Shown piece after piece: positions 16,613 to 24,627 of a DNA stretch of 64,000 bases (positions are counted from its first letter, which is position 1; every line of letters begins with the position of its first letter). Under the pieces are notes generated by a model. It made no database searches, was not told the origin of the DNA, and saw only the letters and a program-made list of their open reading frames with translations. This DNA is from Paenibacillus sp. BIC5C1 (GTDB lineage: Bacteria > Bacillota > Bacilli > Paenibacillales > Paenibacillaceae), in assembly GCF_032399705.1 (NCBI RefSeq), contig NZ_CP135922.1:1302001-1366000 (forward strand). The letters run 5' to 3'. The translations under genes and the position numbers were made by a program.

Positions 16613-16894
16613 TTGAATTGGTTTACGCTGGGCAATATGATTACTCAAATCCGAGTCGGGCAAAAAGCGTCTACCCCCGGGTTTTCACGTACCGTTATAC
16701 GTCGTCCGGACGGGCTGTTCTGGGTAGGCGGGATATGGTCAGGACAGATTGTCCAGTTGCGGGATTATCTTTTCTCGGATATATGGATGATCTATGAAGA
16801 TGAGGAAACGGAGCAGTGGTTGGAATATCGAACAAAGGTTGAGCAGAAAGAGCGCGAAATGATTGAGAACCAGTACGAAGACCTGCGCGGATAA
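16613..16894 (+). CDS. Hypothetical protein (93 residues)
   Basis: The start chosen is TTG 16613, because GGGAGGG lies seven bases before it; the frame is open further upstream to 16529 but that part has no ribosome site. The product is soluble and Trp/Tyr-rich (GLFWVGGIWSGQIVQLRDYLF), with an acidic C-terminal helix (QWLEYRTKVEQKEREMIENQ). No family recognised. It lies 164 bases upstream of the sensor kinase gene on the same strand. Confidence 0.65.
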   Translation: MNWFTLGNMITQIRVGQKASTPGFSRTVIRRPDGLFWVGGIWSGQIVQLRDYLFSDIWMIYEDEETEQWLEYRTKVEQKEREMIENQYEDLRG

Positions 16895-17058
16895 TGGAGA
16901 AAAAACACGGATTCTATCAATAAAATGGAAATAAAACTATAAATCTACTAAAATGTGAATTTTCATTTCCCTACAAGAAGGTGACACGTCAAACTGTGGC
17001 GAATGATAAATGAGAGAACTTGGGGATAGAGAAAATAAGAAACTTTGAGGTGCTGTGA

Positions 17059-18960
17059 ATGAAAAATGTGCCCAAAGCTATCATCATCTTATGGATAAGT
17101 ATGTTGAATATTCTTTGCTTGCCGCATGATTTCGTCTCAGCGACTGCAGGAGAAGTTGACAAACCTGTATCCATTACGGGATGGGAAGTAAAATGGGGGA
17201 ACGTACACGATCAGGGATTCATCAGTGAGGTTCAAGGTTCGGAGGAGATCTGGGAGAAGCAAGGTGCAGAAAAGCTGGAATATAGCAGCGTAGAAGCCCC
17301 TTCAGGTTCCATGTGGACACGCGTGACCATTCCTAAAATAAACGAAGATAGCTCGGCAATCCGTTTTGAAAATATTAAAGGGAACCACATTGTAATCTAT
17401 CTGGACGATCGTAGGGTTTATGAGAATTATCATTACAATTATGATAACAACGCTGTGTTGTTGCCCCTTTCGAGTGAGAATTCAGGTAGCAAACTGTATG
17501 TATGGTCCGAGAATGAAAAAGGCAGACTTGGCATTTATGGAACAGTTCAGGTTGGGCCTTATGCTACATTACAGGAAAAATACATTCACAATGGTCTGCT
17601 TGATGTAATATTGGGAGCGACCTTTGTGTTCACGGCTCTAACGATGCTGAGTTGCACTTTTTTCCTGGGGAAATTCCATAAAGGGTTGTGGATTTCGCTA
17701 TGTATCGTGATGGGTTCTATTGGAACGATGATTATCACCTATTCACAGTTTTTATATACGTTCTATCAGGTTTACGGTAATCTGTATTCCGTATTGTTTG
17801 ACCTGGCTATGCTGATGGGCATGCCTGCACTCTGTTATTTTTTTGAACAAATTATCGGACCAGGTCGTTATGGCATCTTTACCAAACTAAGAAAATTCCA
17901 ATTCATCTATTCTGTAGTAGCTGTGGCTGCCCTGATGATTGATTTTATTTCAGGCGGTCAATGGGACATGCTCTATACTTTGTTGGTTCAGAATGTAATT
18001 GGATTTGTTCTCGTTATCCTGTTGAGCATCTTGATGATCGGCACCATCGCCAAAGCGCTTCAACGGAGCCGGGAAGCTCTTTTGCTGGCTACGGGATTCG
18101 GCACATTTGCATTAATCAGTGTTGCTGAACTACTGTGGTATTACCAGCGTAATGGAACATATCATCTGATATGGTGGAAATGGTCCATGGTTGCTTTTAT
18201 TATCTCACTTATTGCCATACTGGGAAGCCGATTTGCTGAAAAACATACCAAAGTGCTTGAATACTCAAAAGAGTTGGAATTGTTTAATAATGAGTTGCAG
18301 CGTTCCGAGAAAATGGAGATTATAAGCGAATTGGCTGCCTCGGTTGCTCATGAGGTTCGTAATCCACTGCAGGTGACACGAGGATTCCTTCAGCTCATGA
18401 CAGAGCAGGAAGACAACAAAAACAAAGGGTATGTGCGGATAGCTCTGGAGGAGCTCGATCGGGCATCCGGCATTATTACCGATTTCCTCACGTTTGCCAA
18501 ACCGGAGTTCGATCATATTGTCTCTTTGAATATCGCGGACGAATTTAATCATATTGAGGGTATTCTTGTACCGATGGCTAATCTGGAAGGCGGCAAAATA
18601 ACAACTGACATTCCGCCCAATCTATGGATTAGAGGGAACTCCTCCAAGTTCAAACAGGCTTTTATTAATATTATTAAGAATAGTATAGAAGCTCTGCAAG
18701 GACAGGGTCAGATCGATATTTGGGCTTATGCCCAGGATGGGATCGTTAAGGTACATGTTAGAGATAATGGAGAGGGCATGGATGAGGAAGCGCTGGTCCG
18801 GCTTGGGGAGCCATATTTCTCGAATAAAATTAAGGGGACAGGCCTTGGAATGATGGTGACTTTCCGAATCGTTGAAGCCATGCATGGGCAGATCAGCTTT
18901 ACAAGCACAAAAGGGGTAGGAACAGAAGCCGTCGTATCTTTTGCTGCGTTCGTCGAATGA
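17059..18960 (+). CDS. Orphan 7TM-type sensor histidine kinase
   Basis: Membrane histidine kinase of 633 residues. After a signal-type segment (about 1-30) comes an outer beta-rich domain (about 30-180, with WTRVTIP and RFENIKGNHIVIYLD) like the 7TMR-DISM extracellular type, then seven membrane helices (about 180-395). A HisKA domain with phospho-acceptor His431 (VAHEVRNPL) and an ATPase domain with the N box (Asn541), DNGEGMD and GTGLGM follow. The HisKA type resembles sporulation kinases such as KinB, not the DegS/ComP type. GAGGTG precedes the ATG. No response regulator is adjacent. It converges, 78 bases away, on the peptide precursor and prenyl-synthase-like genes, suggesting but not proving a sensing link. 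Confidence 0.9.
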   Translation: MKNVPKAIIILWISMLNILCLPHDFVSATAGEVDKPVSITGWEVKWGNVHDQGFISEVQGSEEIWEKQGAEKLEYSSVEAPSGSMWTRVTIPKINEDSSAIRFENIKGNHIVIYLDDRRVYENYHYNYDNNAVLLPLSSENSGSKLYVWSENEKGRLGIYGTVQVGPYATLQEKYIHNGLLDVILGATFVFTALTMLSCTFFLGKFHKGLWISLCIVMGSIGTMIITYSQFLYTFYQVYGNLYSVLFDLAMLMGMPALCYFFEQIIGPGRYGIFTKLRKFQFIYSVVAVAALMIDFISGGQWDMLYTLLVQNVIGFVLVILLSILMIGTIAKALQRSREALLLATGFGTFALISVAELLWYYQRNGTYHLIWWKWSMVAFIISLIAILGSRFAEKHTKVLEYSKELELFNNELQRSEKMEIISELAASVAHEVRNPLQVTRGFLQLMTEQEDNKNKGYVRIALEELDRASGIITDFLTFAKPEFDHIVSLNIADEFNHIEGILVPMANLEGGKITTDIPPNLWIRGNSSKFKQAFINIIKNSIEALQGQGQIDIWAYAQDGIVKVHVRDNGEGMDEEALVRLGEPYFSNKIKGTGLGMMVTFRIVEAMHGQISFTSTKGVGTEAVVSFAAFVE

Positions 18961-19038
18961 CGAGCGGCAGAAGTGTACGATGGCTTTTTTTGTTCGCTAC
19001 CCCTGATGTTGTTCAATTACATATTCAATTTAATCCGT

Positions 19039-19281
19039 TTAGCTTCTCCACGGTCCGCAATTGACGTCATAATCCACTTTGGATGGATTGGGAGGAATCA
19101 CGAGAACGTAATCGTTCTGTTGTTCTTCAACAGTACGGACTTGAATATGTTCAGGAATATCAATGCCAAATGCTTCGCGAAGCGCTTGCTTCGGGTTGGA
19201 GTGCAGTTGTTGTCTGAAGTGCTCATCAGTCCAGGCCTTTTCAATAATATCCTCGTGCAACGTTTTCTCTGATACCATCAT
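19039..19281 (-). CDS. NHLP-leader natural-product (RiPP) precursor peptide
   Basis: Small protein of about 80 residues of the nitrile-hydratase-leader (NHLP) precursor family. It has EKAWTDEHFRQQL, NPKQALREAFGIDIPE and a YVLVIPPNP end, the standard leader layout. The tail KVDYDVNCGPWRS is the presumed core, with one Cys (75) and one Trp (78, third from the end). The start taken is ATG 19279-19281, nine bases after GAAGGGA; in-frame ATGs at 19299 and 19278 are alternatives. It lies 54 bases after the isoprenoid-synthase-like gene on the same strand. No cyclodehydratase, radical SAM or peptide exporter gene is nearby, which is unusual for NHLP loci. Confidence 0.82.
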   Translation of the reverse strand: MMVSEKTLHEDIIEKAWTDEHFRQQLHSNPKQALREAFGIDIPEHIQVRTVEEQQNDYVLVIPPNPSKVDYDVNCGPWRS

Positions 19282-19335
19282 CGTCAACATTCCCTTCATA
19301 TTTAAAATTCAACTGTACCAGCTCTTCTTTGGTGA

Positions 19336-20283
19336 TTAGGACAAATGTTGTTTCTCGCTGATCCAGTAATGAAACCCGCCTTGAAAAAGCATTTTTTTGT
19401 GTTGTTCGATGTCGTGAACAGTTTGTCCCAGAATGCCGCATAAGTAGGAATTAAATGCTTCGAGATGCGAAATTCCCGAGTTAGAAGATGTCAGTCTGAT
19501 GTTATATTGTTGAGCAATGTCTACATAGGAGTTCATCAATTGGGTATTGTATACATTCTCATGTACACGTTCGCTTACAGGATGAGCTGGGTAGTTATGT
19601 TCCAGTGCTGCGGATATGTGGGAGAGGAAGCTGTTGTAATTTCCGTGCACAGCATCTTGTTTCGTGTCTGTGAAGTCATCTGTCATCTGGAGAGTCATCA
19701 GTGCAATGTTGACGGCAGAACATACCGGAGTAATCCGATGCTCCTGTTCCAAAAGAAGGAGTGAGCCCGCAGCTCCAAGTTGAAGTGGGGCGGCTTTTTG
19801 GGCGATTAATAGCGGGTTTCTCTTGAAATAGTCTATGGAGTTCTCACCGGTGACGCTCATGGCCCAATCCTCCACATACTGTCTGAAATACGTCCAGAAC
19901 GGGGAAGAAAGGCTGAATAGCTCTGAATAGACACAGATCGCATCCACGTAGTAAAGATTACCCAGTGATAATTTCAGTGTCACATCTTCTGGCTGCTCGT
20001 CCATAACTTCATCCTGATTCAGAAAATATAGCATATGCAGGAGACAAGCAGTACTTAGTTTGTGTGCCTTCTCTGGAGGTAGACCATCCGAGAGCTGCAT
20101 CCACAAAGGAATAATGTAGCCGATGTAGCTGTGACCCGAATCTCGTAACAAAGGATTGACCAAATGAAGTTGTTCTAGTGCATGTTCTGACATTAATTCA
20201 GGATATTTCTGTACCAGCTGCTCTGCTGCAGCGAACACCACCTCCACATCGGATCTAAACGGATCAAACCATTCTCTCCGCAT
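19336..20283 (-). CDS. Class I isoprenoid-synthase-fold protein (ComQ-like candidate)
   Basis: All-helical protein of 315 residues resembling trans-prenyl synthases. A helix ending LLHMLYFLNQDEVMD (first Asp-rich motif at 89-95) and a second, LQMTDDFTD (DDxxD at 202-206), are placed as FARM and SARM are in the fold and would bind magnesium and a prenyl diphosphate. There are no membrane segments. It lies directly upstream of the NHLP precursor gene in one likely operon. The known precedent for this pairing is ComQ, which prenylates a Trp in the ComX peptide; that this protein does the same is inference. Alternatives are a terpenoid synthase with an unrelated neighbour. Confidence 0.75.
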   Translation of the reverse strand: MRREWFDPFRSDVEVVFAAAEQLVQKYPELMSEHALEQLHLVNPLLRDSGHSYIGYIIPLWMQLSDGLPPEKAHKLSTACLLHMLYFLNQDEVMDEQPEDVTLKLSLGNLYYVDAICVYSELFSLSSPFWTYFRQYVEDWAMSVTGENSIDYFKRNPLLIAQKAAPLQLGAAGSLLLLEQEHRITPVCSAVNIALMTLQMTDDFTDTKQDAVHGNYNSFLSHISAALEHNYPAHPVSERVHENVYNTQLMNSYVDIAQQYNIRLTSSNSGISHLEAFNSYLCGILGQTVHDIEQHKKMLFQGGFHYWISEKQHLS

Positions 20284-20503
20284 CGTTTGGTTACGCCCTT
20301 CCCATAATAAAGTAATTAAGGACTTTTCGACTAGATCATGAAGTTACTCTCAGTATACCGGAAATGAATTGAAAAAAATAGGATGTTTTGTGATGAATTG
20401 TGAAAAAAACTATGACATTTTGTATTTTTATGGCATAAAAAAGCGGAAGTTAGGCTCAAACTAAGAGGGCACAGGATTTTGACATATGAAAGGAAGAAGA
20501 GAA

Positions 20504-21238
20504 ATGAAATACAAATGGAAAAAATGGATGGCAGCCGGATTGGCAGCCGTATTTATAACAGCATCAACCGGCTATACGGCATCCGCTGATCCGAATGGAT
20601 CTGTTGAAGATCATGTGACAACACCATCCTCCTCTACAAACCAGACGAAGCCTTGCATGCAAGCAGGTCATGGCCTGTTTATGATTGGAGAAACCGCAGA
20701 TCTGCTCGGTATTGGGCTCCGTGATTTAAAGGAACAAATGGAGCTTGGCAAGACGTTGACTCAGATTGCCAAGGAACGCAAGGGACTTAGTGAAAATCAA
20801 TTGTTGGAGAAGCTGAAGCCTTCGCTCTCTATGCGATTGGATAAAGCAGCCGAAGAAGGCTGTCTCACAAAAGAGCAGGCAGCAGCAGCCAAAGCAGGTA
20901 TGGATACGAAGCTGAAGAAGGTAATCAACACACCACTTCGGGAGTTAAGACGTGAGTTCGCTCACCACGGCAACAGACATCCAATGATGGACAAGGGCGC
21001 TATTGCACGTTTTCTCGGCATCACCCCAGAGCAGCTCCATCAGCAGCTTCAAAGCGGGAAATCACTGGCTGAGATTGCTCAGGCAAAAGGCATCAGTGAA
21101 ACGCAGTTGGTAGACAAGTTGAAGGAGCAGTTGACGGGTGACCTGAAAAGGTTCGTTAATCAGAAGGGCCATGCACATCAAGCTCCTGGTCCTCACGAAC
21201 CTGTACCTGGTCGATCCGCTTCCACAGAAGTGAAGTGA
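20504..21238 (+). CDS. Secreted protein with two helical repeats
   Basis: Exported protein of 244 residues. It starts at ATG 20504 (MKYKWKKW) eight bases after AAAGGA; a signal peptide runs to about residue 30 (AGLAAVFITASTGYTASA). Two related helical units follow: LLGIGLRDLKEQMELGKTLT (about 65-100) and FLGITPEQLHQQLQSGKSLA (about 170-205), each ending in an IA-x6-QL-x-KLK pattern. The tail is His/Pro-rich. It is similar in style to YckD/DUF2680-type secreted proteins. No catalytic residues were recognised. Confidence 0.75.
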   Translation: MKYKWKKWMAAGLAAVFITASTGYTASADPNGSVEDHVTTPSSSTNQTKPCMQAGHGLFMIGETADLLGIGLRDLKEQMELGKTLTQIAKERKGLSENQLLEKLKPSLSMRLDKAAEEGCLTKEQAAAAKAGMDTKLKKVINTPLRELRREFAHHGNRHPMMDKGAIARFLGITPEQLHQQLQSGKSLAEIAQAKGISETQLVDKLKEQLTGDLKRFVNQKGHAHQAPGPHEPVPGRSASTEVK

Positions 21239-21273
21239 AAAAGAGCGTCTTCCACGAAGGGAGACGCTCTTTC
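21239..21273. terminator. Bidirectional terminator
   Basis: AAAGAGCGTCT pairs with AGACGCTCTTT, between the convergent repeat-protein and acyltransferase genes. Confidence 0.85.
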
Positions 21274-21288
21274 TATATTCAATCAGGA

Positions 21289-22539
21289 TTAGCTGGTTTC
21301 CGGACTGCGATTGGCGCTAGTTGACGGACTACGCTCGGGCGAACTTGTTCTGCCCGCCGAAACAGTATCACGTAAACGGGGACTTAGGTGTTTCTTTCGT
21401 TGTAAACCTATGGTGAAGCGAGAACCAGGAAGTTGGGAAAGTCCCCAGCTGATTGCAAGAGACGTTGCCACGGTGACCAGAAACGAAAGCAATGTAACCG
21501 GAAGATGCCAATCAGTTAATGTAAGAGGCCGGGTAATATACGCGATGCAGTAGATAACCAGTGCATGAACCAGATAGCCACCAAAGGAATATCGGCCAAT
21601 CCACGTCAGGAGACGCTGAAATGGTGTATCTTTGCCTCGCAGCAGTACAAGGAACCCATAGAACATGAACATCTGGGCCATGATGATGATGAATGTTGTT
21701 GGCTTCAGATAGGTTGATATATTCAGGTTAACGACATCGCCGGACCCTCGCAGCACATCATACCCAAGCCAGATGTACATGCCGATAAACAGACAGACCA
21801 TCCAGGGCAATACTTTTGCGGTCCAACTTCTCCAACTATCCACTGACCAGGCACAGACTGCGCCCAGCAAAAAGTAAAACCAGTACATAACCCATGAATA
21901 AGAGCGATATTGCAGCAAACCCGACCAGGGTTGAGGTAAGGAGGCTGTCCACCCGCCCATATCGTAGTAGGACCATTTCATAAGTAAAGTGTATAATGCC
22001 ATCCCAATGAGAATCAGCGTGACGACGGATTGCATCGGGGTGAAGCGTGTAACTTTTTCAATACGTTTCCGAATGAACTTGGCTCCCGCAAGAAACAGGG
22101 GAAACAGAATATAGAACTGAAACACCATAATCACAAACCACAGATGGTATCCCGTCTGGGGGAGGAACAGTTCACGAACAAGACTGCGGAAGTCTGGCAT
22201 ACCCGAAAGCCAGAACTCGGGTGTGAATACCCGGACAAACAACCAATAGATAAACGTCCATACCACAAAAGGCACATAGATATCTCCAAACCGCTTACGG
22301 ATAAACTTGGGGTAATCCGGCTTGGTATGACTATGATGATAGAACAGCATTACACCGGACAGAAAGACGAATGTCGGCGTACCAAAACGAGTCAGATGAT
22401 AAATCATGGTCAGCATGATGGAATCAGGTTGTTCAATGTCAGCGCGATATATATATTCTGCGATGTTATGCTGCATCACAATGGCGAGAAATGCAAGGCC
22501 GCGCAGTTGAGTCCATTCCACGATTCGCGGTTTATTCAC
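21289..22539 (-). CDS. Membrane acyltransferase (acyltransferase family 3)
   Basis: Integral membrane O-acyltransferase of 416 residues with about ten helices, acting on cell-surface sugars or lipids. The family-typical N-terminus is VEWTQLRGLAFLAIVMQHN, with the R-x10-H pair (Arg14 and His24) thought to be catalytic. The start is GTG 22537-22539 behind GAAGGAGG. The last 40 residues are a Ser/Arg/Pro-rich disordered tail (SPERSPSTSANRSPETS). The acceptor substrate is unknown; the neighbouring LCP ligase gene hints at wall polymer modification. Confidence 0.88.
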   Translation of the reverse strand: MNKPRIVEWTQLRGLAFLAIVMQHNIAEYIYRADIEQPDSIMLTMIYHLTRFGTPTFVFLSGVMLFYHHSHTKPDYPKFIRKRFGDIYVPFVVWTFIYWLFVRVFTPEFWLSGMPDFRSLVRELFLPQTGYHLWFVIMVFQFYILFPLFLAGAKFIRKRIEKVTRFTPMQSVVTLILIGMALYTLLMKWSYYDMGGWTASLPQPWSGLLQYRSYSWVMYWFYFLLGAVCAWSVDSWRSWTAKVLPWMVCLFIGMYIWLGYDVLRGSGDVVNLNISTYLKPTTFIIIMAQMFMFYGFLVLLRGKDTPFQRLLTWIGRYSFGGYLVHALVIYCIAYITRPLTLTDWHLPVTLLSFLVTVATSLAISWGLSQLPGSRFTIGLQRKKHLSPRLRDTVSAGRTSSPERSPSTSANRSPETS

Positions 22540-22631
22540 GTGTATTCCTCCTTCGTGTAACCGGAATTCATCATTTAAGGGTACCTGTTGAACATTAAGA
22601 CTGCATTAAATGGAGGAAATAGGTACAAAAA

Positions 22632-22653
22632 AAGATGGCAGCAGCCATCTTTT
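22632..22653 (-). terminator. Terminator of the LCP gene
   Basis: AGATGGC-AGCA-GCCATCT hairpin, flanked by A-runs and T-runs, so it is functional for the minus-strand gene ending at 22701. Confidence 0.8.
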
Positions 22654-22700
22654 TGTCGAAGTATCTTTGCGATACCTGCCTCATTTTGTTTCCATTCCTT

Positions 22701-23690
22701 TTAGTTTAAGTCTTGTACTTTTGTTGATTCATCCTCTGAAGATTTTGCATCTTCCTCAAATAAATTCTGAATGTATGCTTGGAGTTTCGGTTTATTTACA
22801 CCGAGTACCTGGGCAGAACCTGCAAGCTCATTGGTAAGCAACTTGTTAGGAGGGATCTGCTGTTTATCGATTTCATTCACATTAATATCGAATCCGAGGG
22901 AAGCTAATTTTAACATCTGTGTTGGACTGAGGTCTGTCTCGATATATGGAGCGACAGCTTCCAATATTTCAGGAATCTTGAAGAGTGAAGTCGTGCTTTG
23001 CATCTTCTTGGCTAGCTCAGTCATGAAAATCCGCTGCCGTTCGGTACGCGTAAAGTCTGATGTGGCATCATGCCGGAACCGGACATATTGCAGGGCGGTC
23101 TTACCGTCCATATGCTGAAGTCCTTTTTTGAGATCGATATCGTACATATGTTTATCTGCTTTGCTGGTATAATACATGTCTTTCTCCACATCAATATCGA
23201 TTCCGTCTACAGCATCAACCAGCGCCATGAATCCAATAAAATCGGTATACACGTAGTGCTGAATAGGGATGCCAAGCAAGTCACCAACCGTTTGTTTGGT
23301 TAATTCCGCTCCTCCGTAAGAGAAGGCTGCGTTGAGCCTGCTTTTGCCATGTCCCGGAATGTCTACATATGTATCACGCAGAACAGAGAATAGATGGGCT
23401 TTCTTGGATACCGGATCAATGGAAGCGACCATGACCGAATCTGAACGGCCGGCATCATCCCCTCTGGTGTCACCGCCAAGCAGCAAAATGTTAACTCGTT
23501 CCTTCCCTTCCCATTTAGGAACAGGAGTGGTTGGAGTGTCCGTATTTTGGTTTGTGTCAGAAGTGGAAGTCTCTGAAGCGGTTGAGATGCTATTGGCAAA
23601 ATGAACGATCGAGTATCCGTAATATACAATGACACCGGCTATGGCAAGTGCCAGGGTTAGGGATGTTCCCCATAACCATTTCTTAAGCAT
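22701..23690 (-). CDS. LCP-family (LytR-CpsA-Psr) wall-polymer ligase
   Basis: LCP proteins transfer lipid-linked wall polymers such as teichoic acids to peptidoglycan outside the membrane. It has 329 residues with one N-terminal membrane anchor (about 5-27). The LCP core shows LLLGGDTRGDDAGRSDSVMV, VLRDTYVDIPGHGKSRLNAA and YVRFRHDATSDFTRTERQR, carrying the conserved Asp and Arg residues that bind the prenyl pyrophosphate. The start is ATG 23688-23690 with AAAGGTG seven bases before it; an in-frame GTG at 23699 would leave no spacer. A terminator follows. Confidence 0.93.
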   Translation of the reverse strand: MLKKWLWGTSLTLALAIAGVIVYYGYSIVHFANSISTASETSTSDTNQNTDTPTTPVPKWEGKERVNILLLGGDTRGDDAGRSDSVMVASIDPVSKKAHLFSVLRDTYVDIPGHGKSRLNAAFSYGGAELTKQTVGDLLGIPIQHYVYTDFIGFMALVDAVDGIDIDVEKDMYYTSKADKHMYDIDLKKGLQHMDGKTALQYVRFRHDATSDFTRTERQRIFMTELAKKMQSTTSLFKIPEILEAVAPYIETDLSPTQMLKLASLGFDINVNEIDKQQIPPNKLLTNELAGSAQVLGVNKPKLQAYIQNLFEEDAKSSEDESTKVQDLN

Positions 23691-23798
23691 AATCTTCACC
23701 TTTCTATGAATGAACTATTATGTAACCCAAACTAGTTTAACAAAAAGTAAGAGAAATGTCCTCTTTGATTTCGAAAGTTCGGTTACTAGGCGACATGT

Positions 23799-23827
23799 TT
23801 GACAAATAGTTAGTGTATATTTATTAT
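23799..23827 (+). promoter_or_regulatory. Sigma-A promoter of the PAP2 gene
   Basis: TTGACA (23799-23804), a 17-base spacer and TATTAT (23822-23827), about 47 bases before the start codon. It is a strong match. Confidence 0.7.
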
Positions 23828-23874
23828 GTAAAAAATAATCGTGTTTTGTGTAATGGAGGTATTAAACGACTGTT

Positions 23875-24426
23875 ATGAATCAATCTGTATTTAATTGGAT
23901 CAACCAGTTTGCTGATCGTATTCCGTTTCTGGACTGGTTTATGATTACATCAGCTGAATATGCCGTTTGGGTTATGATAGGGCTTCTTGTGATTGTGTGG
24001 TTTCTTGGCAATCCGTCGAAGCAACGAATTGTGTTTTATGCATGTGTAGCTTCGATCGTAGCACTTGTTCTGGCAAAATGGGGAATTTCACCTGTGGTAG
24101 GCCATCCAAGGCCGTTCATGGAAGGCACGGTGAATCAACTGGTTCCGCATGTGCCAGATCCATCTTTCCCAAGTAAACATGCCTCCTTCGTATTTGCGCT
24201 GGCTGCAGCTTCATTTTTTATCGGACGTCGCTTCGGAATGTGGATGCTGTTGCTTGCTGTGCTGACAGGAGTCTCGCGTGTCTATGTTGGTGTACATTAC
24301 CCTGGGGATATTCTGGGCGGATTCATTCTGGGTAGTCTGGTTAGTGTAATCTTGATTGCTACGCGTAATTATACCAAGTCGATTCCCGATTTTTTCATTA
24401 ACATTCATCGTCGAATTTTTCGTTAG
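23875..24426 (+). CDS. PAP2-family phosphatase (undecaprenyl-diphosphatase type)
   Basis: Membrane phosphatase of 183 residues, probably recycling undecaprenyl pyrophosphate or acting on a related lipid phosphate. All three PAP2 motifs are visible: KWGISPVVGHPRPF, PSFPSKHASF and SRVYVGVHYPGD with the catalytic His. There are five or six membrane helices. The GGAGG site lies 13 bases before the ATG, slightly far. BcrC-type proteins of Bacilli look like this and give bacitracin tolerance; that role is inferred. It is divergent from the LCP gene. Confidence 0.9.
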   Translation: MNQSVFNWINQFADRIPFLDWFMITSAEYAVWVMIGLLVIVWFLGNPSKQRIVFYACVASIVALVLAKWGISPVVGHPRPFMEGTVNQLVPHVPDPSFPSKHASFVFALAAASFFIGRRFGMWMLLLAVLTGVSRVYVGVHYPGDILGGFILGSLVSVILIATRNYTKSIPDFFINIHRRIFR

Positions 24427-24472
24427 AAACGGTTGAATATAGTAGGGATTGGAAGAGAAGTTTCGTATATGG

Positions 24473-24515
24473 AAGCCTTAAGTCATTGGTGAGCCAAAGA
24501 CTTAAGGCTTTTTTT
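24473..24515 (+). terminator. Terminator of the PAP2 gene
   Basis: AAGCCTTAAGTC pairs with GACTTAAGGCTT and is followed by seven T. Confidence 0.88.
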
Positions 24516-24627
24516 GTGTTTATTTCGAAGTTAACTGAAATTTACAAAAATCGAATTCTGATATCTACAATTCATGGCGATACGTGTCGATATATTATAA
24601 ATATGTACTAGTTGAGGAGTGGGGAAC

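Noticed and set aside
17059-18960. Sensor kinase as a true ComP orthologue
   Set aside because: Its HisKA box is KinB-like (VAHEVRNPL), not the HisKA_3 type of ComP, and no ComA-like regulator is adjacent. Only a functional analogy is proposed.
19241-19441. 66-codon frame overlapping the NHLP precursor start and the synthase end
   Set aside because: Out of frame with both genes, with no ribosome site and no family features.
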